Assembly: GCA_025201345.1 (NCBI GenBank)
Contig: JAIXMG010000005.1
Span: forward strand, 1-64,000
Direction of reading: 5' to 3'
DNA length: 64,000 nt
Source of the DNA: Thamnidium elegans
Lineage: Eukaryota > Mucoromycota > Mucoromycetes > Mucorales > Mucoraceae
Shown in pieces: positions 9,851 through 20,467 of the stretch (position 1 is the first letter of the stretch; every line of letters begins with the position of its first letter). The position numbers were made by a program, and so were the translations under genes. Under the pieces are notes generated by a model. It had not been told where the DNA came from. It searched no databases and worked only from the letters and a program-made list of their open reading frames with translations.

Positions 9851-10792
9851 CGAAGCAATATGATCGCTGGGGCTCGCCTTAGTGATACTAACAAATTAAA
9901 CTTTCTAGACATGTCCTTCCAGGATTACTCTACTCACTGCATGAACGCCAGAAATTTTGAGGAACGTCTGGATTTGCATTTGAATGGATTATACAGAGAT
10001 CCTTCTGGTATCAAGAATCCGATTGTAGTTGAAATGGATCTTGATTCCACAACTGAACCAAGCCTTGTGTTTACCCAGGACATCGATGCCTTCATCGCAT
10101 CCAATACCCGAACATTGCCGGTAAATGATGGTATCAGGTGCAAGGTAACTTTGGCCCCAAGTTACAAGAGTAAGATGCGTCTACTTGAGTATAATACGTA
10201 CACAATCAGGAACGAAGTGGTCAACATGAAGGATATTCCACATACCATGCTTTGTGTTGTCGAAAGTTATGGCTTGCTGAAATGGTATATCTCCTTCCCT
10301 GGCGTGTACACGGCTAACTATATCGACAGCAGTAGTAGTGGGGACGAAACTCCTACGACCATGCAGTATCTGTTTTTGTCTGTGTGGTAAAATCACACAT
10401 AAAATAGAATATATAATAATCGATGAACCATCGATTATAAAACATAACAAACGTTAGGTATCAAAATGAACCTTATATACAAAAAAAGCACAGGATCCTT
10501 AGGCTATAAAAGTCACTAGATCAGTCACAATAGTGTAACCACTATTGCAAAAGACTATAAATAAGAAATCCTTTTTACCGGGATTGATTTTTACAATTAA
10601 AATAAGAAATAAACGTTATTAGACATTTAATCTTATTCATCTGTTTTTATTAATTTTTCTGTGTTAAATCAAAGTATTTCTCCACAGTCTGCCTCGGAAC
10701 AAGAAGCTTTTGTTGATCTGATGTACTTGCCAGCAATAAAACAAGTCTGTGGAGACTACGCTTTAAGTAATATATCGTCCTCTTTTAAGTAA
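9827..10792 (+). pseudogene. Unrecognised gene copy A, split by a solo LTR
   Basis: The open frame runs from ATG 9827 (a more conservative start is the ATG at 9860, past the microrepeats) to the LTR edge at 10382, then resumes in the same frame after the LTR at 10644 and ends at 10792. I do not recognise the family. The product is hydrophilic, of mixed alpha/beta character, with no signal peptide or membrane segment. Landmarks shared with copy B downstream are IPHTMLCVV and the EQEAFVDLMYLPA stretch near the end. A 61-bp GT-AG intron is possible across the LTR site but would break the frame with the downstream landmark. The gene's better base balance contrasts with its AT-rich surroundings. 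Confidence 0.6.
10383..10639 (+). mobile_element. Solo LTR, family A (TGTGGTAAAATC...TTCA)
   Basis: This 257-bp sequence begins with TG and ends with CA. It is flanked by TCTG on both sides (10379-10382 and 10640-10643) and contains TATA-like boxes. Removing it with one TCTG joins the reading frame of copy A. An inverted copy that also carries some flanking host DNA is at 11913-12253. Orientation is given as TG-to-CA on the plus strand; no internal domain is present. Confidence 0.8.
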
Positions 10793-11875
10793 GCATTTCA
10801 GTATGGCTATTCTGACGATCTTAAGGAGTTTCTGTCGTCTACTATCATTAAAGGATTTGTTTCGTGAGACCTTCAAAATATATTATCTCAAAACCAAAAA
10901 ATATTTTGGAAATTTCTGCAGTTTCAAAAAAATAATACCACGACTGTACAGACTACAAAATTGAATTACGAAACAATACCGGTAATGAATACTCCTCATA
11001 CCTTGTGTTGAGGATGCTTATACCATAGTCACTTATATCATTATATAATACCGAATATATATCTTTATTTATACATACGTATATCTTTATGTAAATACTT
11101 GTAAATAAGACTAGCATGATTGTCCCACATTACTTCACCAAGATTTAATATTACAGTTGTAAGCAGCATATGTTTATTATCATTATCATTTATTATTATC
11201 TTATTAATAGTTTAACATGACAAGAGTATATCTTACCTTGCATGAATATAATAATTCTATATCAAGTGAAACTTAATCCAATGGTTACATATCTATCTCA
11301 GCTATCAAGAGTAATCCTTTATCCTGTCTCACACTGATCCAATAATATGATCAGGAAATCTTTCTAGAAAAAAGAATAACTTGATCGAAATCAATGGAAT
11401 AATTCAGTAACGAATAATATAATATAATTGATATCAGGAACTTTCCATTATGATTTATATCCTCGTCTTTACTAGATATGTCAATGATATGAATGATACC
11501 CATGTTATAATTATCGATACCAAAATACTATAAATATAGGTTGAACTTTAGTTTAATCATCTTTGTCTTTTCTGGAAATAAAACCCTATACAAAGTTTTC
11601 ACAATACTTGTATTTGCCTTCCCTTCTTTTACCTTATACTTTATTACCTTATTATCCCCGTTCTAAACACCTTGTTATATGTTATTCAAGGAAATGCAAA
11701 GATAATGATCTACATAGTATTTTCTGAATTGTATAGTGAAGATAGGGTATTCCCTTATTGAAAAGAACAAAAAATGTTTATCGATGAAGTTTTTCTTCCT
11801 TCGGCAAAAAAAGTCCTGGATACAGAAGAATACAATGACATCCCTGCATCAGGGGTGGACCTCAATTTTGGTTAA
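10793..11875 (+). pseudogene. Unrecognised gene copy B, split by another solo LTR
   Basis: Immediately after copy A, the same frame continues with coding-like text interrupted by stops at 10861 region and elsewhere (YGYSDDLKEFLSS; NYETIPVMNTPHT). At 11005 a 664-bp LTR intervenes. Skipping it with one CCTTG repeat gives a continuous reading through LLYVIQGNAKIM to FPY, then, after a stop, MFIDEVFLPSAKK and ASGVDLNFG. The PHTL and FIDEVFLPSAKK segments align with PHTM and FVDLMYLPAIKQ of copy A, so A and B are tandem paralogues or two repeats of one large protein. The copy is clearly non-functional. Confidence 0.55.
11006..11669 (+). mobile_element. Solo LTR, family C, with CCTTG target duplication
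   Basis: The 664-bp sequence starts TGTTGAGGATGC and ends TTCTAAACA. CCTTG flanks it exactly at 11001-11005 and 11670-11674, a normal 5-bp retrotransposon duplication. A TATAAATATA box near 11527 lies in plus orientation. It interrupts copy B, and its precise removal restores the frame, which fixes both edges. Confidence 0.87.
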
Positions 11876-11912
11876 CAGATCATATCAAAAGCGAGGATTC
11901 AGACCAAATAAC

Positions 11913-12253
11913 CAGACTGTGGAGAAATACTTTGATTTAACACAGAAAAATTAATAAAAACAGGTGAATAAGATTAAATATCTAATAACGTTTATTTCTT
12001 ATTTTAATTGTAAAAATCAATCCCGGTAAAAAGGATTGCTAACTATGATTTCTTATTTATAGTCTTTTGCAATAGTGGTTACACTATTGTGATTGATCGT
12101 TACACGTAGATTTGATCTAGTGACTTTTATAGCCTAAGGATCCTGTGCTTTTTTTGTATATAAGGTTCATTTTGATACCTAACGTTTGTTATGTTTTATA
12201 ATCGATGGTTCATCGATTATTATATATTCTATTTTATGTGTGATTTTACCACA
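11913..12253 (-). repeat. Inverted copy of LTR A plus 52 bp of host gene
   Basis: This is the reverse complement of 10383-10691. Positions 11965-12253 match LTR family A (with about 30 bp of extra or changed sequence). Positions 11913-11964 match the copy A gene sequence that lies just downstream of LTR A, up to ...TCTCCACAGTCTG. Similarity stops exactly at the LTR's outer edge on one side and inside the gene on the other. It is therefore an inverted duplication of a piece of the locus, not an independent LTR insertion. Arms are about 1.2 kb apart. Confidence 0.8.
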
Positions 12254-13330
12254 ATAAGCATGAACATTGAATTGACTTTTCTTTTTTTTTACCTAGGTGT
12301 TTTTGTTGAAGTACGTTTAACAAACGGTTTCTTTTTTTTTTGTCCAGCGTCGTCTTTTAAAGTTTTTCTGGTGCATTCTACCAGCAGTTGAACACCATGT
12401 ACTAAAGGAATTAGATGTCTTAAATTCGTCCGTGTACCTACGTACTATTCTGAAGATTTCTTCTGTCGGAAGGTTTTGTTTTATAGAACGTGTTGTATTT
12501 GTGACATATATACATATAAAATACATACAAATTAAAGAAATAACTAATACTACATTAAAAACCTAATAAAAATCTTCTTAATAAAATGACATATATAATG
12601 TCATATTATTAATAATATCCTGAAACAAAGGAATTCAACTATATTAAAATGCTGTGTAACTGGAATCAAAATCAATGATCGGTAGATCAAAATAAAGAGA
12701 TTGAGCAATCATATTTACAAATAAATAAAATAATTCACTAAACTTGGATTTAATATAAGTCTAGCTAACTTATATTAAATAAAGAACGACCATGATTAGC
12801 ATAGAGCAATTTTATTCATTTGATAATATAACATTAACATCATATGCCCAATAATCTAAAAATGATAACATTGAGATAGAATAAAAATTTCAATTGCTAT
12901 CTATACATCCTGTACCAATAATTGGTACAAGATTACCTTAATTTTAGAACAATAAGAAAAAGGTCGAGGTCATACGATAAGAAAATTAGTTCAATTCCAG
13001 TAAATATTAAATGCACGCATAACCAATTATATCTGTAACGATGAACCAGTAAACAAAGAGTTAACAGGATCATCATTTAGGAGCAATATCGTTATCCAAT
13101 CGGTTATGATGGATCAGACGGAAGATGGGAGTCAATTCTTACGAGTAGAAACCCATCATTCAAAAGCAGATAAGATCGGGTATAGATGATTTAAACCTAT
13201 TAGAAAATATAGCCCTTTAAAATCAATTAGGATATTCAAGATATAAAAAGGAAATGTAATTTTAGTTTTAGAGAGTTTTTTCAGTTTAATTTTTAATAAA
13301 AAAAATACCCCAAGTCTTTTTTCATTAATT
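12254..13330. other. AT-rich intergenic, no gene seen
   Basis: Short unsupported open frames only. A palindromic pair GTACCAATAATTGGTAC occurs near 12913. Confidence 0.45.
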
Positions 13331-13605
13331 TTACGTTCTAATTTTGTCAAATCCCACAGAACGGTCATCGCTTAAATTTGTTTCATCAATTGGCCGGAAT
13401 ACAGCATTTACAAACTTTTTGATCTGAGCTCTGTTTTCTGTTGCCGTTTTGATTAGTAACGTTACAAATATTCATAAATAAGAGAATAATTACCAAATCT
13501 TTCAAACTCGTCTTCTTCTTTGTCACTATCGATTTCCTGGAGCTCCTTTGAGCTTAAATAAAGGTTGTAACGTTCCAAGTCTCCGTAAATTGTAGCTTCG
13601 CTCAT
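13331..13605 (-). CDS. Small two-exon protein, 72 residues, unrecognised
   Basis: Exon 1 (13605-13494, minus strand) begins with ATG and ends at a GTAATT donor. A 56-bp intron ends with AACAG, and exon 2 (13437-13331) closes with TAA. The combined length is 73 codons, phase-consistent. The product begins MSEATIYGDLERYNLYLSS, has an acidic middle (DSDKEEDEFERF), and ends FDKIRT. It is soluble and probably helical. It has far better codon structure than the surrounding DNA, so I consider it real. It could be an intact small gene or the N-terminal exons of a larger, lost transposon protein. Confidence 0.55.
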
Positions 13606-14298
13606 TGATATATACCAGCTATATATCTAACCTTTTGATTACTATTTAAGATCTGCTTTGGATCTTATTTGGCAATCTTAATTATTTACTCAGTGTAATA
13701 ATTAAGATTCCAGCTAAAGAACTTATTTAGAATATTTGTGATACACCAGGAAAATCACCATTTTCCCTTTTTACACAAAACGTCACCTATTTTACCAGGC
13801 TCAGAGAAACGTTTCTATTTATATTTAATATAATATATAATTTTAATTACTTGTTATTAAATTTAATTCTTATATTCAATTGTTTTGTTACATTTAAATA
13901 ATATAATATAATTAATATTCTAAAACAAAGTCGTAAGTTTGAACTTACTACGTGCTTTTTATTTAATTTTGAAAGAAAAAAATTATCGCAAATTGGGGTT
14001 TCGTTCCGTTGCGAAATTGAAATAGAAAATGAAAAGAATGATACTATAATATTAGATCGTTTCTCTCAGATTATATAATATTTTCCCAAGCACAATAAGC
14101 TATAAGCGGATATATTTAAACGGTCATTGAATTCAGATCTCACTTTTATATAAAATAACCTTCTTTTTGCAAATTAATAAAAACCATCTTATTTTTGACT
14201 TTTAACGAAATTATAAGGCTCATATTTAACAATATATCATTTTTTTCGTTAAATCGTTTTTATTTTTAAACCACAATATTTTTATTAATTTGCCTACG
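13606..14298. other. AT-rich stretch, probable leader/LTR of the next element
   Basis: No coding sequence. The part from about 14150 leads into the gag start at 14299 and may be an untranslated leader or degenerate LTR, but no edge is visible. Confidence 0.4.
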
Positions 14299-14877
14299 AT
14301 GTCTGCTTCCAACAACCAATCCACCTCCCCTTCCGGTACTAATACTACTGTGTCTACTCAAGTTGACAAGGCCACCGCCCCTGTTGCTCCTGATGCCAAC
14401 AATACGGATGATTTCGACAATGATCAGCTCTTGTTGGAATTTGACAATTTGGACAGTATCTTGAGTGATGAGGTGTACTTGGGCGATAACGTCGATGTTG
14501 ACATGGATGATGTCTCGGTGTTCTCCTCTGCTGCTGCCGATCCCCTCAAGGGTATTGAAAGAAACTTGAAGGTGCTCCAACGCCGGATCCTTGATCTTTC
14601 CACCGCGATCATTTCGCAAGGCCAAGTTGCTCCTCCTCAGCTTGTAACCGAGCTTCGTTCTCTTCGTGCCGTGTTGGACGAACTCCTCGAGATCCAACGA
14701 CTTTTGGCCCCTGTTCCTGTTGTCGTATTTGAGGTTGATATTTATATAAAACATATAAATAATCATATTGTGAATAAAAACTTCCATATTTCAATAATAA
14801 TGCATCCCGATACATTATTATTAAACACCGAAATCAACACGGACATTTCTAGTGAAAACGGTTCCTACTTCTGACTT
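14299..14877 (+). pseudogene. Ty3/gypsy-type Gag N-terminal fragment
   Basis: From ATG 14299 the protein has a Ser/Thr/Asn-rich start, an acidic segment (YLGDNVDVDMDD), and a heptad-like helix (GIERNLKVLQRRILDLST ... LRAVLDELLEIQRLL). This is the usual N-terminal coiled-coil layout of Mucoromycota gypsy Gag. GC-richer coding character ends abruptly near 14735 after LAPVPVVV; the remaining codons to 14877 are AT-rich junk up to a chance stop. The next part of the same Gag appears on the opposite strand at 15742-15965, indicating an inversion through the gene. Confidence 0.65.
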
Positions 14878-14961
14878 AAAATATAAAAATTTTAATCCAA
14901 TAACATTAATGCGAGATAAGAGATATTGTAATAACATTGGTCTTGATCCAGAACTAGCTAC

Positions 14962-15741
14962 TGTGATATTAACGGTTATAAAATAAAAGTTATATCAAAA
15001 AAATAAAATAAAAAAGTAAAATAACTAGATAATTATCAGACTAAGAATAGATTGTTATTTTTATTAATGAAAAAGTGTGTGCCTTAGAGGGATATCTACA
15101 ACCATTACATCTTTTTTCTTTTTTGTAAATATATTTATTTATCTTATATATCCTCAATTTTTATATTTATAATATCTCCTTTATAAAATAAAATGGCTAT
15201 TATAATTAATGATCATTAACATGTATCAAAAACTTCCTTATCATTAAAAAAGCTGCATTATATTTAGGGTTTAGACACACATATATATATAAATAGATTA
15301 TTATTAGATATCCGTCTTATATACATATTATAGGTTGAATAAGCGCTTATCATTAATGTGAAACTTGAACAGTTTCAACGAGACATTAATAAATGAGCAA
15401 TTTGGAAAGATAAATAGATTCTTTAGAAGGTCAATTACAATAGCAGCGATGCGTATTATGTTTCTAATTGGCTTCTTCAACAAAAGACGTAAGATAGAGG
15501 CTTGTTGATTATAAATAATGTGACAATTATTTATGTAAACCAGTTATCTTCTGTTTGTCAAGAGTTTAAGCAGTCTTCTAGTTTTATGATCAAAGCGATA
15601 GAACAATAGAATATATCTGAGATTAATTTGTAAATAAATACTGTGATTAGTGTATAGCTTATGTAGGTGACATATGAGGATATGACTTGTATAAGTATAT
15701 ATAAATTAGTATTTATTGAAATATAATACGTAGATATAACA
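14962..15741 (+). mobile_element. LTR family B copy 1, containing a MITE
   Basis: It starts TGTGATATTAACGG and ends ATATAACA. Without the MITE at 15087-15316 it is about 547 bp, matching the other full copies. GCTAC precedes it at 14957-14961. A TTTATTAATG-rich segment and TATA-like boxes are shared with the copies at 16538, 17422, 18198, 19032, 27927 and 48991. It forms a long inverted repeat with 16538-17088. Confidence 0.8.
15087..15316. mobile_element. MITE, same TIR family as 610-820
   Basis: The 230-bp insert starts GAGGGATATCTA and ends GATATCCGTC; the inner strand of the right end reads GACGGATATC. TTA is duplicated on both sides (15084-15086 and 15317-15319). The uninterrupted LTR copy at 18198 reads GTGTGCCTTATATAC at the same place, which proves the insertion edges and the TTA duplication. 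Non-coding. Confidence 0.88.
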
Positions 15742-15965
15742 AAAAGTCTACACCAGTGATCATCGAAAGGGAGTTGATAGGTGTTCAGGACATCCTCGAA
15801 CTTGCTTACGCATGTCTTCAATGAAGGGAAGATGGTACGGGTACCATCATAGACATGTCCCATCCATTGGAAAAAAGGCAGTTGTACGGGTACAACAGCA
15901 CGAGGAACATTCTTATACAAGAATGAATTGTCAGTGGCCGGAGCAACAGTTGTTGGAATTGAGGT
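15742..15965 (-). pseudogene. Ty3/gypsy-type Gag middle fragment
   Basis: On the minus strand the codons give PFFQWMGHVYDGTRT, FEDVLNTYQLPFDDHWCRLF, a typical gypsy Gag pattern in these fungi. The fragment ends where the family B LTR begins (15741). It reads as the natural continuation of the Gag N-terminus on the plus strand at 14299-14735. No catalytic motif is expected. Together the two fragments document an inversion or complex rearrangement of one retrotransposon. Confidence 0.65.
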
Positions 15966-16537
15966 AAATTAGACGATAAATTATCGAGATAACACTTAGA
16001 GAAATTTATTAATTAAAAATAAACTAAAAGAATTCTGCTAAACTAAATAATAATCCCTTTTTATACTTCTTGACAACCGTAATCGGTACCTGATCTTATT
16101 GTTATGATAGGTTCGGGTCAATATCTAGACTCAACCTTCTCACTTTCAAACATATATATTCTACTCTTTCGAATTGACTATAAATATTCTTTGATCCAAT
16201 CCCCTTGATCGGATAACATGTCCTTCCGGTAATCTCCACCTTGTTCTTAATAATGACAGGGTGGTTGAATCGTCCTTATTGGATATGTTATGAGTAGGTT
16301 GATGAAACGTTCCTTATATTTTATTTATATATTTCTGACTAGAACTTTTTCCCGTATAATTATATTTTATATAATTACAAGATATAGAGTATTATTACTG
16401 TATATTTGTTTTATTATTATAAAGGAGATATTTTCTATATGTCCTAGAGTATATTATTTATACTATATTCATATCATTGATGTGAGTTAATGTATTGCTT
16501 ATAACAATGAGTGTTCCTTTCTTTTATCCAGAGTAGC
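15966..16537. other. AT-rich spacer of the 15-17 kb inverted repeat
   Basis: Contains GGTACCTGATCTTATTG-type unique sequence and a chance 66-codon frame (16290-16490). It ends with GTAGC just outside the LTR at 16538, the complement of the GCTAC next to the LTR at 14962. Confidence 0.45.
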
Positions 16538-17088
16538 TGTTATATCTACGTATTATATTTCAATAAATACTAATTTATATATACTTATACAAGTCATATC
16601 CTCATATGTCACCTACATAAGCTATACACTAATCACAGTATTTATTTACAAATTAATCTCAGATATATTCTATTGTTCTATCGCTTTGATCATAAAACTA
16701 GAAGACTGCTTAAACTCTTGACAAACAGAAGATAACTGGTTTACATAAATAATTGTCACATTATTTATAATCAACAAGCCTCTATCTTACGTCTTTTGTT
16801 GAAGAAGCCAATTAGAAACATAATACGCATCGCTGCTATTGTAATTGACCTTCTAAAGAATCTATTTATCTTTCCAAATTGCTCATTTATTAATGTCTCG
16901 TTGAAACTGTTCAAGTTTCACATTAATGATAAGCGCTTATTCAACCTATAATATGTATATAAGACACACACTTTCTCATTAATAAAAATAACAATCTATT
17001 CTTAGTCTGATAATTATCTAGTTATTTTACTTTTTTATTTTATTTTATTTTTTGATATAACTTTTATTTTATAACCGTTAATATTACA
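16538..17088 (-). mobile_element. LTR family B copy 2, inverted
   Basis: On the minus strand it runs TGTAATATTAACGG ... ATATAACA, 551 bp, nearly identical to the MITE-free version of 14962-15741. Its 3' flank on that strand is GCTAC, the same five bases that precede copy 1. This is expected if the two were the outer LTRs of one element before an inversion. Confidence 0.8.
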
Positions 17089-17203
17089 CCAGCCCAAATT
17101 CATCATATATAGATTAATAAAATGCTTTCGAATATATACACTGTTTAAAGCTCGTACTTACCACTAGTTTTTACATTGTTCCATAACGGCATCTACCGAG
17201 ATC

Positions 17204-17234
<31 letters not shown>

Positions 17235-17421
17235 AAAGGGTACGCACTAATAATGTACCTTTTTTTAGTTCTAAAAAAAGCATTTCAAATGTTTACCAGG
17301 ATTGAAAAATTCTCTATATAAAGGGGAAATAAACCATTTGAAAGCAACCACTACTACTAACATTTGTAGTAGTAATAACATTGATCCCTTGACTAATGTG
17401 TAGATCGAGATTAGCATTAAG

Positions 17422-17958
17422 TGTTGTACTTACGTAGTATATTCAATGATACAAATTTATACATAATTTATACAAGTACATGTTCTCACATATTGCTTAC
17501 ATAAATTATACACAAATGTTGTATATTACATATATCTACTCAGACACTTTCTATTGTTCTCTTTTATCGATTATATAAGCATTAGACTGTTTTAATTCTT
17601 ATCAAGGACAGATAACTGGTTTATAAATAATGCCCCAATTATTTTGAATGAACAAGCCTCTATCCTGGATCTTTTATTTAGAAAAGCCAATTAGAAAGAT
17701 AGTAAGCATTGCCGCTGTTACAATTGACCTTCTAAAGAAACTATTTATAATTCCAAATTGCTCATCCACTATTAGATGGTTAACATTGTCCATGTTTCAT
17801 ATTAAGTGGATAAGCGCTTATTTAACTTATTTTGTATATAAGGCACACATTATTTCATTAATAAAAACAACAATCCCTTTTTAAAGTCTGATAAATTCTA
17901 CGTTTATTTTCTTTATTTTTCTTTTTTTTGATATTTACTCTTATTAGCATAATCGTCA
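17422..17958 (-). mobile_element. LTR family B copy 3, inverted, 5' end truncated
   Basis: Reverse complement of LTR copy 4, starting TGTTGTACTTACGTAG on the plus strand and losing similarity after CATAATCGTCA, so the first eight bases of the LTR are missing. It is nearly identical to copy 4 over more than 500 bp: a 78-codon chance frame in each (17648-17884 plus, 18274-18510 minus) translates identically. A T-run of about 24 followed by A-run lies upstream near 17203. Confidence 0.8.
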
Positions 17959-18044
17959 GAATTTGAAGTTCCATTACATGAAGTAAATAGTTATTTTTAT
18001 TGCATATGTCTAATACGTATTAATCATTTTGATTCCCATCATAG

Positions 18045-18870
18045 GAAAACAATAGTGAATATGTAAGCTTTGATAGCTCTGACTCTTTTTCCCTACCAGC
18101 CTCTACTGATACTGCAACTACAGGTGATGGTACCTCCACTGTTTCTTCTGCTGTTGCTCTCTCTCCTGCTGTTGCTCTCTCTTCTGCTGTTGCTCTCTGT
18201 GATATTGACGATTATGCTGATAAGAGTAAATATCAAAAAAAGAAAAATAAATAAACGTAGAATTTATCAGACTTTAAAAAGGGATTGTTGTTTTTATTAA
18301 TGAAATAATGTGTGCCTTATATACAAAATAAGTTAAATAAGCGCTTATCCACTTAATATGAAACATGGACAATGTTAACCATCTAATAGTGGATGAGCAA
18401 TTTGGAATTATAAATAGTTTCTTTAGAAGGTCAATTGTAACAGCGGCAATGCTTACTATCTTTCTAATTGGCTTTTCTAAATAAAAGATCCAGGATAGAG
18501 GCTTGTTCATTCAAAATAATTGGGGCATTATTTATAAACCAGTTATCTGTCCTTGATAAGAATTAAAACAGTCTAATGCTTATATAATCGATAAAAGAGA
18601 ACAATAGAAAGTGTCTGAGTAGATATATGTAATATACAACATTTGTGTATAATTTATGTAAGCAATATGTGAGAACATGTACTTGTATAAATTATGTATA
18701 AATTTGTATCATTGAATATACTACGTAAGTACGACACTCTCTCTCCTGCTGTTTCTCTCTCTCCTGCTGGTGCTGTCTCTCCTGCTGGCACCGTTTCTAT
18801 TTCTTCTGTTCCTCGTTCCCGTGTTGCCCCCCGCCGTTCTTCTCTTCGAATCCGCCGTACTCGTAAATAA
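18045..18870 (+). pseudogene. Ser/Ala/Pro-repeat protein C-terminus, split by solo LTR
   Basis: After a plausible intron end (ATAG at 18041-18044) the frame gives an acidic/Ser-rich start, then repeats of the type SAVALSPAVALSS up to 18197. LTR copy 4 intervenes, and the frame resumes at 18742 with SPAVSLSPAGAVSPAGT, ending in a basic tail (RRSSLRIRRTRK) and TAA at 18868-18870. Removal of the LTR plus one CTCTC restores both the frame and the repeat period. The product could be the variable tail of a retrotransposon polyprotein or a host protein; no domain is recognisable. The upstream exons are not found, apparently lost beyond the 17.4 kb LTR. Confidence 0.6.
18198..18736 (+). mobile_element. 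Solo LTR family B copy 4, CTCTC duplication
   Basis: 539 bp from TGTGATATTGACG to GTACGACA, flanked by CTCTC at 18193-18197 and 18737-18741. This is the best-defined member and sets the ends of the family. It contains a TATATAC/TATA-like promoter area and the word GATAAGCGCTTATC, an imperfect palindrome seen in the other full copies. With copy 3 it forms an inverted repeat whose 239-bp spacer contains an exon. Confidence 0.9.
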
Positions 18871-19031
18871 AGGTAACTCAAAGTATACTAGCACATTTAT
18901 TGATATGCTAAAAAAATGTTTATAATAGGATATATGAGGTGATACTTTACCATAACTCCGTGTATATAGCAACTACTCTTTTTTTTTTTTAATAAAATTC
19001 GTTTATACCGGCTATTATTTTTTCGTAAATC

Positions 19032-19478
19032 TGTGATATTGACAGAGTAAATATCAAAAAAAAAGAAAAATAAAAGAAAAGTTTATCAGACTGAAAGAGA
19101 TTATTGTTTTATTCAATTAAAAATAAGAGCCTTTTTATAGACTTTTAGAAAATAAGATAGTACCAGCATGACATGATTGTAAGTTAAAATGAGTATATAG
19201 ATACATAACCCTTTTATGGATGAGTACACTGATTATAGAGTAATCACAATAACAAATCTGATTATAGAAAATGTATCATTGTATCACTTTTTAGCTGTTA
19301 CACCATGCTTTGTTATACACATATTTATCATTCGTTATAACGTAGTACAAAGGGATCAAAGTAATATGTAGCTAATATTCTATCTGTATATAATTTTATG
19401 TGAGTTGATAACTGATACCATACTTGTATAAAACTATGTCTAAATTATATTACTCTAATATTACTTGGATACATCAAG
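19032..19478 (+). mobile_element. LTR family B, diverged solo copy
   Basis: Starts TGTGATATTGACAGAG and shares the ATATCAAAAAAA, TTTATCAGACTG and TTTTTATAGAC words with the other copies. The right edge near ACTTGGATACA is approximate, and no clean target duplication was seen. Best relative in the window is 48991-49380. Confidence 0.65.
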
Positions 19479-20064
19479 TATATAATTTTAAAATTTTATT
19501 CATATATATTATCATATTAAGTAGTACAAGATTCGAATTTAAATAAAGAAAAGATTGTATAACCACAAAGTTCCTTGCTCTCGTGTAATATGCTATATGC
19601 TTCCTAGCGTTGCATATTTACATCACATTAACTGATTGGTATTTTATGGTTTATACTTATTTTCACAAGCTTTAAAAAAAACCGCCATAATTTAAAAATA
19701 TTCTTATATATCAACTCTAATACTATTTATAGTGCCACTAAAATTTAAAATATACTCTATTTGGTATTCATCTTGACAACTGTAATTTGTTTTATCATTC
19801 CAGTTTTTCTATTCTTTCACATATTGCGCTTTATTACAATTTTCATTATTATTTCTTTTTTCATAATAACATGTAATTTTGCTTAAACTTTTTTATTTCA
19901 TACTTTTTATAGATTGTTCAAGAGTTTATTTTCATGTAAAACATTTCTCTTTAGTATAAATACATCCTTCTTTTTCATCTAAATAAAAACAAGCACAATT
20001 AAGACTTTTATCAATACTTTAAAGGACTTATTTTCTTCTATTATTTTAATAGCGATCTTACCCC

Positions 20065-20096
<32 letters not shown>

Positions 20097-20416
20097 AAAT
20101 CATAATATAGATCTTTGAGGCTATGAAATCTAGAAAAAAAAACAACATTAGAAACAATATAATAAATTAATTAACTTCTTACCATCAGTAGTTTTTTTTT
20201 AAAGAAAAAAATATTTGAATAGAATAGTATTTGAATAGAGAGGCGTCAAAAGAAAAAAAAAGTTATGAAAACTAAAGTAAAAAAGGAAAGAAAAAAAGAA
20301 TTTTTTTGTTTATTTCTTCTCTTATAATCTTCAATAAATAAAAAAGAAACTTTACACTGTATATAAAAAAACATAAACAAATACACATCTGATCAAATAA
20401 GATGTCGGTATAATAT

Positions 20417-20467
<51 letters not shown>

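Noticed and set aside
11736..11954. 72-codon plus-strand frame ending in FDLTQKN
   Set aside because: Runs across the end of gene copy B into the inverted duplication; the landmark FIDEVFLPSAKK is in a different frame.
14266..14815. Overlapping minus-strand frames of 173 and 68 codons
   Set aside because: Antisense to the Gag N-terminal coding sequence, with Arg-rich random composition. The plus frame has the Gag-type coiled coil.
17648..18510. Identical 78-residue proteins on both strands
   Set aside because: They lie inside the two inverted LTR copies, cross the LTR promoter region, and are absent as frames from the other copies. They are a by-product of the inverted repeat.
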